Positions 16,927-26,987 of a DNA stretch of 64,000 bases are shown here, piece after piece. Each line of letters opens with the position of its first letter. Position 1 is the first letter of the stretch. Below the pieces are notes generated by a model. The model made no database searches. It worked only from the letters and a program-made list of their open reading frames with translations, and was not told the DNA's origin. The stretch comes from Lachnospiraceae bacterium (GTDB lineage: Bacteria; Bacillota; Clostridia; Lachnospirales; Lachnospiraceae), in the NCBI GenBank assembly GCA_014239155.1, contig JAAZZQ010000022.1:62001-126000 (forward strand), in the 5' to 3' direction. The position numbers were made by a program, and so were the translations under genes.

Positions 16927-17940
16927 ATGAAGAAGGTAACAATACAGGATATTGCGGCCGAGATGGGGTTGAGCCGCAACACTGTTGCAAAGGCACTTAA
17001 CGGTGGACTGGTTTCCCCGCAGACAAGACACGCTGTTGTGCAGAAGGCATGGCAGATGGGGTATACGAAACTAGATGAAAGTCTTGTGGAGGAAGTTAAA
17101 TCAACTTATCGCAGGGCAAATACAGGAACAATTCTGGTATTGTTCAATCACATGCAATCAGCATTCTGGACAAGAGCGCTTGCAGGCATCAGCAATGCAG
17201 TGAATGATGAGGGCTATCGAATGCAGCTACATGTGGTGGATGAGCGGGACAAAGATGGTGAGGAGACAGGAAGACTTATTGCAGATGATGTGAAAGGAAT
17301 TATTTTTCTAAGTGTTTTTCCGGCAAAATTTGTGAGGGGAATTGGAAGAAAAAAGCTTCCAATGACCTTTTTTAACAGTCCTGTTAATGCGCGGGAATAT
17401 ATTCGGCTTGGCGATGTTATCAATGTGGAGGGATTTTATTCTATGAGCATACTGACAGAGTATGTGATTAGACAAAAAGGTTGCGCCCGTTTGGCATATA
17501 TTGGATTTGCAGAGGGTTCACGCATGATACAGGCGCGGTATCTGGGATTTTTAAATGCGTGTAATCAGAACAATATCCAATTGGACGAGAGACTTCAATA
17601 TACACGTCCTACAAATAGTCTCAGTTTTAATTATGCTATGGTGGAGGAGGTCATTAAGCGGATTCCCTATATACCAGATGCCGTGGTCTGTGAAGATGAT
17701 GATGTGGCAAAGAATGTGGCACTTGCCCTTTTGCAGCGTGACCCGCAAGCAGCAAAAAGAGTGGTGATTACAGGATTTAACAATACGTTGGAGGCAGATT
17801 TTTTTAAGAGTGACATTATCACAGTGGATGTGCGGATTGAAGAGATGGGAAGGCGTCTAGTAAAATCTGTGATTGACCGAGTGAAATGTCCGACGATGGA
17901 CATCTCTTTTACGACGATAGCGACTTATCCCAAAATATAA
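16927..17940 (+). CDS. LacI/GalR-family regulator
   Basis: A 337-residue protein with an N-terminal helix-turn-helix (residues 4-25, TIQDIAAEMGLSRNTVAKAL) and a sugar-binding-like effector domain; VVITGFNNTLEADFFKSDIITVDV marks the C-terminal part. It lacks the most common hinge sequence, and the effector domain is divergent from GalR. It stands alone between the NUDIX gene and degV, each with its own promoter, so its target is likely elsewhere, or itself. AAAGGGG precedes the ATG. Confidence 0.88.
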   Translation: MKKVTIQDIAAEMGLSRNTVAKALNGGLVSPQTRHAVVQKAWQMGYTKLDESLVEEVKSTYRRANTGTILVLFNHMQSAFWTRALAGISNAVNDEGYRMQLHVVDERDKDGEETGRLIADDVKGIIFLSVFPAKFVRGIGRKKLPMTFFNSPVNAREYIRLGDVINVEGFYSMSILTEYVIRQKGCARLAYIGFAEGSRMIQARYLGFLNACNQNNIQLDERLQYTRPTNSLSFNYAMVEEVIKRIPYIPDAVVCEDDDVAKNVALALLQRDPQAAKRVVITGFNNTLEADFFKSDIITVDVRIEEMGRRLVKSVIDRVKCPTMDISFTTIATYPKI

Positions 17941-17965
17941 GGCCAAAAAAGTTTTTAGATTGTCG

Positions 17966-17994
17966 ATGACAATGGGAAAAATACGTGATATAAT
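17966..17994 (+). promoter_or_regulatory. Promoter of the DegV-family gene
   Basis: ATGACA (17966-17971), a 17-bp spacer and TATAAT (17989-17994). The leader carries a hairpin with arms ACGCCGT (18024-18030) and ACGGCGT (18051-18057) and an inner AGAT/ATCT stem; no T run follows, so it is not an obvious terminator. Confidence 0.55.
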
Positions 17995-18095
17995 TTCAAT
18001 ATCTACATAACGTGGTAATAAAAACGCCGTGCGGTCAGATGTATCTCAATACGGCGTAAATTCAAGCGTTAAATAAAAGATGAGAGGTTTTATTG

Positions 18096-18995
18096 ATGGA
18101 TTACAAAATAGTAACAGACGGTTCCTGCGATTTGCCGCCAGAACTTTGCAGGGAAAAGCAAGTCGACGTAGTTCCCTTTTATGTATCATTTGACAGCGAG
18201 ACATATCAGAAAGAAATTGTAGAAATCCCCATTCGGGATTTTTATGAGCAGATGGTGGCAGATCCTACAACATTTCCAAAGTCATCCATGCCTTCTGTAC
18301 AGGATTATGTGGATGTATTTGAACCGATTGTCAGGGAAGGAAAGTCGATTATCTGCATTTGTATCACAACAAAGTTTAGCGGTTCCTATCAGTCCGCTAT
18401 GAACGCGAGAGAAATTATTTTGGAAAGTGTGCCAGACGCGCGAATAACGATATTGGATTCTACAATCAATACTGTGCTTCAGGGAATTTTTGTGCTTGAG
18501 GCAATTAAGATGTATGAAGCACAGCTTCCGTATGAGATAGTGATTGAGAAGCTCGAGGCAATTAAAAGTACTGGACGCATCTTTTTTACAGTGGGAAATA
18601 TTGATTACCTCAAACATGGCGGGCGCATTGGCAAACTGGCAGGAATTGCAGGTTCCATGTTGGGAATTCGTCCATTAATCACACTTAAGGAGGGAGAAAT
18701 TTTCCCATCTGGTTTGGCGAGAAGCCGCAAAAAATCTCTTGAGAAGGTGTATGAACTGTTGTGGCAATATCTTCAGGAAACACATGCTAAACCGGAGACA
18801 TACAGCATTTGCGTAGGGTATGGTTATGATATTGCGGAGGCGGAGGAGTTTCGTAAAGGTGCAGTCAACTACCTCAATACACGAGGGTATGCCATCTCGG
18901 AGACAGAGCTTCCTAAATATCAGATTGGGGCGACAATCAGCGTTCACACAGGACCATATCCACTGGGATTTGGCGTGATTAGAAAAGGCATATAA
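18096..18995 (+). CDS. DegV-family fatty acid-binding protein
   Basis: A 299-residue protein starting MDYKIVTDGSCDLPPEL, the classic DegV opening, with SSMPSVQDYVDVFE near 65, ICITTKFSGSYQSAMNA near 90 and the lipid-pocket region GRIGKLAGIAGSMLGIRPLI near 180. DegV/FakB proteins bind a fatty acid and present it to the kinase FakA for phosphorylation; no fakA is in the window. The ATG at 18096 is favoured, as GAGAGG lies seven bases upstream. An aldose-epimerase-like gene follows after 23 bp and may be co-transcribed. Confidence 0.93.
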   Translation: MDYKIVTDGSCDLPPELCREKQVDVVPFYVSFDSETYQKEIVEIPIRDFYEQMVADPTTFPKSSMPSVQDYVDVFEPIVREGKSIICICITTKFSGSYQSAMNAREIILESVPDARITILDSTINTVLQGIFVLEAIKMYEAQLPYEIVIEKLEAIKSTGRIFFTVGNIDYLKHGGRIGKLAGIAGSMLGIRPLITLKEGEIFPSGLARSRKKSLEKVYELLWQYLQETHAKPETYSICVGYGYDIAEAEEFRKGAVNYLNTRGYAISETELPKYQIGATISVHTGPYPLGFGVIRKGI

Positions 18996-19018
18996 GAGAT
19001 TGAAAAGGAGAAGAGTTT

Positions 19019-19894
19019 ATGGCAATATACAATTTAGAGAACGCGCAGCTTAGTATCTGCGTGGATTCTTTTGGCGCAGAATTAAAGTCACTTAAGAAAA
19101 AGGCATCCAATATGGAATATATGTGGGATGCAAAACCTGAGTATTGGAAGCGGACTTCCCCAGTGCTTTTTCCAATTGTGGGGAGTTTGAATAATGGTTG
19201 TTATCGTTATGATGGGAAAGTGTATCCAATGTCTCAGCATGGATTTGCCAGAGATATGGAGTTTTCGCTTTTGCGGCAAACTGAGGATGAACTTGTTTTT
19301 GCGCTGCACTCCAATGAAGAAACCAAAGAAAAATATCCATTTGATTTTGCATTAGAACTTGGCTATAAGCTTCAAGAAAACAATCTTTTCGTTTCTTGGA
19401 ATGTGTTAAACTGTGACAACAAGGAGATGTATTTTAGTATTGGAGGGCACCCTGCATTTTTGTGCCCAATGAATGCAGCAGGAGCCCAGACAGAGTGTAA
19501 ACTATTGTTTGATGCCACTGATAAAATAACATCTACTATTATTGGAGACGGTGGTACATTGTTGCAGCGTACAAAGGAAATTCCTTTAAGAGATGGGATG
19601 ATGGATATCACGGAGAATCTTTTTGATGAGGATGCACTAATTATCGAACACGATCAGGCACACAAAGTATCTCTTTGTGACAAGGAAGGACAGCCGTATT
19701 TGACAGTTCGTTTTGATGCGCCACTCTTTGGCATATGGTCTCCTGCAAGGAAAAATGCACCATTTATCTGTATTGAACCGTGGTATGGCAGATGTGACAA
19801 GGCAGATTTTCAAGGAGAGCTGTCTGAGCGCGAGTGGGGGAACCAGTTAGCACCATCGGAAACGTTTTATGCGGAGTATATAGTTACAATATGA
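19019..19894 (+). CDS. Aldose 1-epimerase family protein (mutarotase-like)
   Basis: A 291-residue protein with a galactose mutarotase-like beta-sandwich. Signature stretches are FGAELKSLKKKASNMEYMW near 20, the RTSPVLFPIVGSL segment near 45, HGFARDMEF near 72, the SIGGHPAF motif near 140 carrying a catalytic-type His, and CIEPWYGRCD near 255. It should interconvert anomers of a hexose or act as a hexose-phosphate mutarotase; the substrate is not evident. It follows degV closely, with AAAGGAGAAG before the ATG. Confidence 0.9.
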   Translation: MAIYNLENAQLSICVDSFGAELKSLKKKASNMEYMWDAKPEYWKRTSPVLFPIVGSLNNGCYRYDGKVYPMSQHGFARDMEFSLLRQTEDELVFALHSNEETKEKYPFDFALELGYKLQENNLFVSWNVLNCDNKEMYFSIGGHPAFLCPMNAAGAQTECKLLFDATDKITSTIIGDGGTLLQRTKEIPLRDGMMDITENLFDEDALIIEHDQAHKVSLCDKEGQPYLTVRFDAPLFGIWSPARKNAPFICIEPWYGRCDKADFQGELSEREWGNQLAPSETFYAEYIVTI

Positions 19895-19902
19895 TATTTT
19901 TT

Positions 19903-19940
19903 TAATAATTTTTTTGGCAATATGCCGAAAACGATTTCTA
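19903..19940 (+). promoter_or_regulatory. Possible sigma-D-like promoter and cre-like palindrome upstream of the chemoreceptor
   Basis: GCCGAAAA at 19924-19931 resembles the sigma-D -10 (GCCGATAW), with A/T-rich TAAT/ATAA 15-17 bp upstream. It overlaps GAAAACGATTTC (19928-19939), a near match to a CcpA cre box. Both readings are weak. Confidence 0.35.
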
Positions 19941-20045
19941 TATTAACAAAATAAGCCCAAATTGTTTATATTGTACAAAACTTATGGTAAGATATCAGGT
20001 AACGTATGGCAATCATACGAATTGAGAGAGAACAAGGAGGGCGAA

Positions 20046-22472
20046 ATGAGAAGTATCAAAACAAAACTTATCATGTTAGGAGCAGTATCAATTATATGTA
20101 CCGTGATACTAGGATTGGTCGGCATCTTTATCATGAACAGCAACAACGCAAACAATCAGGTGTTGAATGACATTAACAACATCAACCTCAAGCAGAATGA
20201 AAACATCACACAGGAGACTTCTTTTCTGTATGATTTGGATTTGAATCATTATCAGACGATTCAGTCAAATCTTGCATTTATGAGAGAAGCGGCAGCCGCG
20301 GCGCTTACCTACAGTAAAGGAGAGGCTTACGACGCTGATTTACAGAGCGTTGCGGCAACAATTGAAATTGTGCAGAGCAATACAGCGCAGCTCAACAGTT
20401 TATTGGAACAGCGCGGTTTTAAGAGTGAGCGTGGAATGTATGCGGAATTTGCCAAGGAAGATGACGCGCTGGCGGATGCGGTCAGCCGAATGTCAGGGGA
20501 GTCAAGCTGGGTGGATGGTGTATGGGATACCGCAGCGCTATCACAGATAACAGCGGTGCCTGTCAATGGGAAGAATTTTAAAAAGACATCTTATTCTCAT
20601 GATATTCCAGATATTAGTAAGCGCAATATGTTGCTTGTCCGTCTGGGCGGCAACGGGATTGCGTATACCGGTGATGTGTATGTGACTAATATTCAGTTAG
20701 ACAATACGCCGCTTGCAATGGCTGACATTAATCCGCAAGCGCTTGCAGGTTCTTATGGAGATGGGCTTGCGGATATCTCTGTGTCGACTTTTGACGGAAT
20801 GGATGCATTGTATATTCAGACAAAATTTGCCAATATAAATGGGAATTGGCAGGAAGTCACTTCACGAATTGATGTGACAGATATCAACATTGCTGAGTAC
20901 AAAAAAATATCGTTCGACCTGTATTTTGAGGAGAAGGAAGCACCAGAAATCAGTATTGCTACAGCTTTTGATGCAAAGTATGATTTTGAGGGAAATCTCA
21001 AGGAAGTTGACAGTATGTTTGACACATACAATAAGCTTGTGGCAGAGGGCAGTGATGTAGGGAGTTATCCAGATAATATTAGGGCACTGCTTCAAGAATT
21101 ACATACCAATGCACCACTATACACAAAGGATAGTGAGATTGCAGAGGTGCTTGTAAATGGCTTTTCTGAAAAACTTGCAGCGATGGAGAACATTCTGGAT
21201 TATGATAAGGATATTCTTTCTTTAAAAGTGGAGAACAATACACAAAATAAAAATCTTTCCAGTGAAACTTCTGATGTGCGCAGTAAGATTGAGCAGTTGA
21301 CAAGTGCCCAGAAACAAATGATGTCCATCTTGATATACGTTGTATTTGTTGTGGGCGCAGTGCTTGTGGTGATTCTTACGCTGTTTGTAATCACTTCTGT
21401 GCAAAGAAGCATTAAAAAGTTTAAGGGAACATTGACTCAGATTTCAGAAGGCAAGATTATGGTGAAGGCGGAGACTGACAATAAAGATGAGTTTGACACT
21501 TTTGGAAAGTCTTTGAACAGCATGACAGATAAACTGTCAGTAGTGATAGGAAATGTTAAAAATTATGGTGTGGAGCTCAATAAGAGCGGCGCGGAGCTTA
21601 AGGAAATGTCAGAGACTTCCGAGCAGACTTCTGAGCATATTGACACAGCAATCTCTGAGATTGCATTAGGTGCTACCAATCAAGCGCGTGATGTGGAGAC
21701 TTCGACAAGCGAGATTGGAAATCTTGGGGAATTAATGGATACAATGGACGCAGATATTATGGAGCTTGACACAACTTCGCTTCATATGAAACAGGCAAGC
21801 GACGAGGCTGCAGCTATTTTAAGTGAATTGAGTAGTTCCAACAGTCATATGACAGCGGGAATTCACAAGATTGCACAACAGATTGCAAGGACAAATGACT
21901 CTGTAAAAGAAATCGAGTCAGCGGCATCTTTGATTTCTTCCATTGCAAACCAGACAAACTTGCTTTCACTCAATGCCAGTATTGAGGCAGCTAGAGCTGG
22001 TGAGGCGGGAAAAGGTTTTGCGGTTGTGGCGTCGGAGATACAACAGTTGGCGGATCAGTCCAACAAATCAGCGGACAGTATTTTTAGGATTATCACAAAT
22101 CTTATCAATGAGTTTAAGGAAACTCTTGATACAATGATGGAGGTTGAGACTGCCACAAATGAACAAAATCAGAAGTTTGTGAGCACACAGAAGCAATTTG
22201 AGATTGTCAATGAAGGCATTGTGCAGTCAAGGGATAAGACAGCAGTGATTAAAAATGCGATTGGTGAGTGCAATAGAGTGAGGAGTACTGTGTCTGAGAT
22301 TATGCTGAATCTCTCTGCAATCTCTGAGGAGAATGCAGCGTCAGCGACGGAGACAGCGACTGCAATGCAACAACTAAACACAACAATATCAGAACTTTTG
22401 CGGGAATCGCAGAAGCTTCTGACCATCTCTTCACAGCTTGATCAGGATATGACATTCTTTCAGCTTGTATAA
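20046..22472 (+). CDS. Methyl-accepting chemotaxis protein with a large sensor domain
   Basis: An 808-residue chemoreceptor. The first membrane helix is at about residues 8-30; an unusually long extracytoplasmic region of about 390 residues follows, then a second helix near 430-455, HAMP to about 510 and a methyl-accepting signalling domain. The hairpin tip is [20 protein letters not shown] near 638. The sensor contains a beta-rich middle part ([20 protein letters not shown]) that looks like a carbohydrate-binding sandwich inserted between helical segments; this is inference. The ATG at 20046 has AGGAGG five bases upstream; the open frame from 19962 has no such site. The gene is monocistronic, ending at the terminator at 22488. 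Confidence 0.92.
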   Translation: MRSIKTKLIMLGAVSIICTVILGLVGIFIMNSNNANNQVLNDINNINLKQNENITQETSFLYDLDLNHYQTIQSNLAFMREAAAAALTYSKGEAYDADLQSVAATIEIVQSNTAQLNSLLEQRGFKSERGMYAEFAKEDDALADAVSRMSGESSWVDGVWDTAALSQITAVPVNGKNFKKTSYSHDIPDISKRNMLLVRLGGNGIAYTGDVYVTNIQLDNTPLAMADINPQALAGSYGDGLADISVSTFDGMDALYIQTKFANINGNWQEVTSRIDVTDINIAEYKKISFDLYFEEKEAPEISIATAFDAKYDFEGNLKEVDSMFDTYNKLVAEGSDVGSYPDNIRALLQELHTNAPLYTKDSEIAEVLVNGFSEKLAAMENILDYDKDILSLKVENNTQNKNLSSETSDVRSKIEQLTSAQKQMMSILIYVVFVVGAVLVVILTLFVITSVQRSIKKFKGTLTQISEGKIMVKAETDNKDEFDTFGKSLNSMTDKLSVVIGNVKNYGVELNKSGAELKEMSETSEQTSEHIDTAISEIALGATNQARDVETSTSEIGNLGELMDTMDADIMELDTTSLHMKQASDEAAAILSELSSSNSHMTAGIHKIAQQIARTNDSVKEIESAASLISSIANQTNLLSLNASIEAARAGEAGKGFAVVASEIQQLADQSNKSADSIFRIITNLINEFKETLDTMMEVETATNEQNQKFVSTQKQFEIVNEGIVQSRDKTAVIKNAIGECNRVRSTVSEIMLNLSAISEENAASATETATAMQQLNTTISELLRESQKLLTISSQLDQDMTFFQLV

Positions 22473-22487
22473 AGGATTGGAAATGGA

Positions 22488-22520
22488 AACACCCTATCTG
22501 TATAGATAGGGTGTTTTTTT
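22488..22520 (+). terminator. Intrinsic terminator after the chemoreceptor
   Basis: A perfect 12-bp stem (22488-22499 with 22504-22515), loop GTAT and a run of T to 22520. Confidence 0.95.
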
Positions 22521-22599
22521 GGAAATGCCCGATATTACCAAAATTTTCGCAAAAAATATGTGCAATAGGTAAAAAATAAAACTAAAAACGGTTTAAAAA

Positions 22600-22628
22600 T
22601 TGATTAATTTCAAAAAAGATGCTATGTT
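22600..22628 (+). promoter_or_regulatory. Promoter of the alpha-galactosidase gene
   Basis: TTGATT (22600-22605), a 17-bp spacer and TATGTT (22623-22628). AAACGGTTT (about 22587-22595) lies just upstream of the -35 and is a possible LacI-type half-palindrome. Confidence 0.5.
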
Positions 22629-22673
22629 AAATATGCAGAGAAAAACCGATAGACAAAAAGAAGGAGAACATTT

Positions 22674-24881
22674 ATGATATTTTTTAATGAAAAGGAACGT
22701 GTGTTCAAATTGGATACACCCAATACTACGTATATGATTGGTATTGTCGATAAGGAAAATTTCGTGGGACATATTTATTATGGAAAGAGTTTGAGAGATA
22801 TAGATGCTGCTTATTTGATGCGCACGGAAGAACCACCATTTATACCAAGCAAAAATAACAGGGAGCGCTGTTCGTTTTATGACTGCTTTCCGTTTGAATA
22901 TCCGACAAGTGGCGTGGGAGATTACAGAGAGGGTGGCATTGGTATCCGAACAGCGGCTGGGCATGTGGGAAGTATGCTTTCCTATATATCGTATGAGATT
23001 ATAGATGGAAAACCAGAACTTAAGGGGCTTCCGGCAACTTTTGGCACAGAGAAAGAATGCATGACATTGAAGCTGGTTTGCGAGGACAAGTATGTTGGAA
23101 TGCAAGTAGAGTTGTTGTATACTGTGTTTGAAGATGTAGATGTGATTACCAGAAGTGTGCGCATAACAAATATCGGTCAGGAATATTTTTATCTTACAAG
23201 AGTAAATTCGGCTTGTATTGATATGGACAATAAAGATTTTGATATGGTATCTTTGCATGGAAGTTGGGCGAGGGAGCGCCATATCCAGAGAAAAACATTA
23301 GGTTATGGAATACACAATGTCAGTTCGTTTCGCGGCGAGTCCAGCCATCAAGATCATCCATTTCTTGCGCTTGTAGATAAGAATACCACACAGGAAAATG
23401 GTGAGATTTATGCGATGAATTTTGTCTATTCTGGAAATTTCCGCGCACAGGCGGAAGTGACACAGTTTGATTCCGTTCGCATGACAATGGGAATCCACCC
23501 AGAGAATTTTTGTTGGAAATTGGAATGTGGAGAAAGTTTTCAGGCACCAGAAGTCGTTATGGTCTATACGGACAAAGGGTTTGACGCAATGACAAACACA
23601 TTTCATAAATTGTATAGAAACCATTTGATACGTGGTGTGTATAAGAATAAAAAACGACCGATTCTCATTAACAATTGGGAGGCGACTTATTTTGCGTTTG
23701 ACACAGAAAAGTTGCTATCCATTGCAAAAGAGGCATCCGCGCTTGGCATTGAGATGCTTGTTATGGATGATGGCTGGTTTGGCAAACGCAATCTTGATAA
23801 CTGTGCGCTTGGCGATTGGATAGTGAACGAGGAAAAAATTCGGGGTGGGTTAAAGTATCTGGTGCACGAGGTAAATAAACTTGGCATGAAGTTTGGTATC
23901 TGGTTTGAACCAGAAATGATCTCACCGGATTCGGATTTGTACAGGGCACATCCTGACTGGGCTATCGCAATTCCTGGAAGACCGGGGACAGAGTCAAGGC
24001 AACAGTTTGTGCTTGATTTGTCAAGGCAAGAGGTTGTTGATTGTATTTATGAGCAAGTCGCATCTGTTCTGCGCAGTGCAAATATTGAGTATGTGAAGTG
24101 GGATATGAATCGACAGCTTACCGACATTGGAAGTTATGGATTGCCCGTGGACAGGCAGGGCGAGTTGTATCATCGCTATGTGCTCGCAGTATATCAAATG
24201 CAGGATCGGTTGACAAAAGAATTTCCACACTTGCTTTTGGAGAATTGTTCGGGAGGCGGAGCACGTTTTGATCCGGGAATGCTGTATTTTAGCCCGCAGA
24301 TTTGGTGCTCAGATGATACCGATGCAATTGAGCGGCTTGAGATACAGGAAGGAACAGCACTGATTTATCCATTGTCAACTATGGGGGCACATGTTTCAGA
24401 CTGTCCAAATCATGCGGTAGGTCGTGTGACACCATTTGATACGCGCGGTATTGTGGCACTTGCGGGGACTTTTGGCTATGAGCTTGATGTGACCAAGATT
24501 CCACAGGAAGACCGAGACAAAATACCAGGACAGGTGGCAATGTATCATAAATATAATGATTTGGTGCGAGAAGGTGATTATTATCGTATCGCTTCGTATG
24601 CCCAAAATCACAAGTATGATTGCTGGCAGGTAGTGGGTGCCAATCAGAAGCAGTCCCTTGTCACTTTTGTGCAGGTATTGTCTAGGGTGAACTTTAAGTC
24701 CATACGAATTTGCTTAAAGGGATTAAATCCGGACATGCGCTATCGTGTCGTATTTGAGAACGATGACAATATTGCAGATAAAGTTTACACTGGCGATATG
24801 CTGATGAAAGCGGGACTGTTGGTGCCAGTTCTATGGGGAGATTTTCAGGCAAGACTGATATCGCTGACAAATCTAGAATAA
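22674..24881 (+). CDS. Alpha-galactosidase, GH36
   Basis: A 735-residue intracellular enzyme that removes alpha-1,6-galactosyl groups, for example from galactomannan or raffinose-type oligosaccharides. The N-terminal beta-sandwich domain spans to about residue 330. The catalytic barrel holds NNWEATYFAFDTEKLL, MLVMDDGWFGKRN, WFEPEMISPDSDLY, YVKWDMNR with the nucleophile Asp near 480, and CSDDTDAIERL with the acid/base Asp near 545. Length and motif order match the family. There is no signal peptide. It lies just before the LacI regulator and mannan-type importer, which fits debranching of imported galactosylated mannan oligosaccharides. Confidence 0.96.
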   Translation: MIFFNEKERVFKLDTPNTTYMIGIVDKENFVGHIYYGKSLRDIDAAYLMRTEEPPFIPSKNNRERCSFYDCFPFEYPTSGVGDYREGGIGIRTAAGHVGSMLSYISYEIIDGKPELKGLPATFGTEKECMTLKLVCEDKYVGMQVELLYTVFEDVDVITRSVRITNIGQEYFYLTRVNSACIDMDNKDFDMVSLHGSWARERHIQRKTLGYGIHNVSSFRGESSHQDHPFLALVDKNTTQENGEIYAMNFVYSGNFRAQAEVTQFDSVRMTMGIHPENFCWKLECGESFQAPEVVMVYTDKGFDAMTNTFHKLYRNHLIRGVYKNKKRPILINNWEATYFAFDTEKLLSIAKEASALGIEMLVMDDGWFGKRNLDNCALGDWIVNEEKIRGGLKYLVHEVNKLGMKFGIWFEPEMISPDSDLYRAHPDWAIAIPGRPGTESRQQFVLDLSRQEVVDCIYEQVASVLRSANIEYVKWDMNRQLTDIGSYGLPVDRQGELYHRYVLAVYQMQDRLTKEFPHLLLENCSGGGARFDPGMLYFSPQIWCSDDTDAIERLEIQEGTALIYPLSTMGAHVSDCPNHAVGRVTPFDTRGIVALAGTFGYELDVTKIPQEDRDKIPGQVAMYHKYNDLVREGDYYRIASYAQNHKYDCWQVVGANQKQSLVTFVQVLSRVNFKSIRICLKGLNPDMRYRVVFENDDNIADKVYTGDMLMKAGLLVPVLWGDFQARLISLTNLE

Positions 24882-24882
24882 A

Positions 24883-25020
24883 GTTATAGTTCAGTTTAGG
24901 ATTTTGCATTATGCTGCAAAGTCTGTAAGAATGGATAGAGATTGAGAAGCATCAAGCTATCGCGAAGCGATTTTGCATGGCTTGATGCATGTAACAGGAA
25001 GCCGAAGGCTGAACTGTTAC
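24883..25020 (+). repeat. Full-length copy of the GTTACAG-ended dispersed repeat
   Basis: A 138-bp element starting GTTATAGTTCAG and ending CTGAACTGTTAC, so its outer ends are inverted repeats. Internal hairpins are TTTGCA/TGCAAA, GCATCAAG/CTTGATGC enclosing TCGCGAAGCGA, and a terminal GTAACAG..AGCC-GAA-GGCT..CTGTTAC. It begins one base after the alpha-galactosidase stop and ends 27 bp before the LacI gene. The copy at 44261-44397 matches it in reverse orientation. Confidence 0.85.
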
Positions 25021-25047
25021 AGGATAAATTACAAGGAGTGATAAAAG

Positions 25048-26070
25048 ATGGTGAAGGCTGTAAAGCTTGCGGATATAGCAGAGAAAGTGGGCGTCAGTGT
25101 CGTTACGGTATCAAAAGCTTTGTCGGGGCAAAAGGGCGTTAGCGAGGAGATGCGCACTAGAATCAAAGAGTTGGCAGATGAGATGGGGTATACGCCAATT
25201 CATGCAGTACAGACAGGGAGGACGCGGTCCTATACAATCGGTGTAATTACGTTTGAGACTTATTTTACTCGGTTTGCATCTTTTTACTGGAAAATGTATC
25301 AGGAATTTGCCACGCGCGCGGTAAAGAAAAATTGTTTTTCTATGCTGGAGGTTATCTCAAACTATGACGAAGAGAATCTAATGCTCCCAAAACTTATCAC
25401 AGAAAACCAGAAAATTGATGGTATTGTGGTGATAGGAAAACCCAAACGGGATTATCTTAAAATGCTCTATTTAAATAAAAAAATACCAATGGTTTTTATG
25501 GACTTTTATGACGACGAAGATGTTGTGGATTGTGTTGTGTCTGCTGGTTTTAATGGCATGTACCGCATGACAGATTATCTGATTAAAAACGGGCATACGC
25601 GCATTGCCTATGTTGGAAGTTTAATGTTTACAGAGAGTATTACAGACCGATATTTTGGATATTGTAAGGCGCTGATGGAGAGCGGAATAGAGGTGCGACA
25701 AGACTGGATTATCAAGGATAGGGACTACAGTGACGGTGTTATTGGAATGGAGTACAGGCTGCTGCTTCCCAAAGAGATGCCGACAGCCTTTGTGTGCAAC
25801 AATGATGTGACAGCCTATTCTCTAATTAAACAGTTAGAGGAGAAAGGCTATCGCATACCAGATGATATTTCCGTGGTAGGATATGATGATTACCTTTATG
25901 CGGAATATGGAGATTCTAAGATTACCACGTACATGGTTGACATGGGAGAAATGTCAAAGATTGCACTCTCGTGCATTATTCGACGCATTGAAAATATCTC
26001 TGTAAATGCCAGTGTGCATATTGTAAATGGTAAAATTATAGAACGTACAACAGTCAAGAAAATAAATTAG
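25048..26070 (+). CDS. LacI-family regulator of the mannan-type locus
   Basis: A 340-residue protein with an N-terminal helix-turn-helix (residues 5-27, VKLADIAEKVGVSVVTVSKAL) and a periplasmic-binding-type effector domain; ISVVGYDDYLYAEYGDSKITT and AFVCNNDVTAYSLI are typical. AAGGAGTG lies eight bases before the ATG. It follows the GH36 gene and the dispersed repeat, and precedes the importer by the AraC gene. The stop codon overlaps the converging AraC gene by four bases. By position it is the main candidate to sense mannan oligosaccharides; the ligand is not shown by sequence. Confidence 0.92.
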   Translation: MVKAVKLADIAEKVGVSVVTVSKALSGQKGVSEEMRTRIKELADEMGYTPIHAVQTGRTRSYTIGVITFETYFTRFASFYWKMYQEFATRAVKKNCFSMLEVISNYDEENLMLPKLITENQKIDGIVVIGKPKRDYLKMLYLNKKIPMVFMDFYDDEDVVDCVVSAGFNGMYRMTDYLIKNGHTRIAYVGSLMFTESITDRYFGYCKALMESGIEVRQDWIIKDRDYSDGVIGMEYRLLLPKEMPTAFVCNNDVTAYSLIKQLEEKGYRIPDDISVVGYDDYLYAEYGDSKITTYMVDMGEMSKIALSCIIRRIENISVNASVHIVNGKIIERTTVKKIN

Positions 26071-26987
26071 TCTATTACTGGTGTTTCTCTGCGGTAAGTG
26101 AGCGGGGTAACACCAGTTTTTTCTTTGAAGAGTCGGATAAAATGGTTTGTGTTTTCGATGCCGACTATTTGGCTAATCTCTACAATCTTTTCATCTGTGT
26201 TTAAGAGCAATTCTTTTGCTCTGTCAATCCGAATTTTATTTAGATATTGAATCGGAGTGTAATCGTAGTATTTTGAAAACTCACGACAAAGGCGAAACTT
26301 ATTAATTTTATATTCGGCGGCAAGTTCATCGAGGGAGTAAGTTTCATAATACGCTATGTTAAACCGATGATGCATATCAGCAATATAAGAAGGAATATGG
26401 TAAGATCCTGTCTGTTCCACTGCACGCACAAGATAGAGCTGTGTAAAGAAACCTATTAGGTCTCGTGAGCGCAGTATACCGTGCAGCTCGTCATCGGTGT
26501 CATTCCTGAAAATTTGTTCTAAAGCAGCCAGAATATCAGAATATTTGTCAAGACGAAAGATAAAGTCTCCGAGATCTCTTATTTTTTTGTTATAGTAGGA
26601 CAAGATATTCGCACTTACAAAACAGATGGTGTATTCCCAGATATTGTGTTGACAGATAAGTTTGTGGTTTTGGCGGCAGTCAATAATTGCCAGTGTCCCT
26701 TTTGTCAGATCATATCCGGCATTGATGCCATTGGCATTCTCACAGAAAAGCTTTCCAGCGCCCTTTGTTGTGTGGAGGATGCACAGCGCTTCAAGATTTG
26801 CCGCCTCATAGGAAAAAGGCGATGTGACAGATACACTTTTATGACAAAGTTCATAAGGGAGTGCATTACAGAAATCGTACTCTCGGCTGTATGCATTCTC
26901 AAAATAGTCTGACAAGGAAAAACGGTTGCTTGTCTCAGAAGCGATTAGACAACTAAAAAATTCGGTAGAAAATAGTTTTTGTAACAT
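26067..26987 (-). CDS. AraC-family transcriptional regulator
   Basis: A 306-residue protein. The N-terminal half (TTKGAGKLFCENANG and GTLAIIDCRQNHKLI) is a cupin-type sugar-sensing domain. The C-terminal 100 residues carry two helix-turn-helix units: YSLDELAAEYKINKFRLCREF and IVEISQIVGIENTNHFIRLF, ending in FKEKTGVTPLTYR. It diverges from the importer operon that starts at 27403 and shares a 415-bp AT-rich region with it, so it probably activates the solute-binding protein operon. It converges on the LacI gene with a 4-bp overlap. Confidence 0.93.
   Translation of the reverse strand: MLQKLFSTEFFSCLIASETSNRFSLSDYFENAYSREYDFCNALPYELCHKSVSVTSPFSYEAANLEALCILHTTKGAGKLFCENANGINAGYDLTKGTLAIIDCRQNHKLICQHNIWEYTICFVSANILSYYNKKIRDLGDFIFRLDKYSDILAALEQIFRNDTDDELHGILRSRDLIGFFTQLYLVRAVEQTGSYHIPSYIADMHHRFNIAYYETYSLDELAAEYKINKFRLCREFSKYYDYTPIQYLNKIRIDRAKELLLNTDEKIVEISQIVGIENTNHFIRLFKEKTGVTPLTYRRETPVID

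Noticed and set aside
22593-23282. A 229-codon minus-strand frame
   Set aside because: It lies antisense to the start of the GH36 gene, has no ribosome site, and its translation is Ser/Thr/His/Ile-rich with no recognisable motif.
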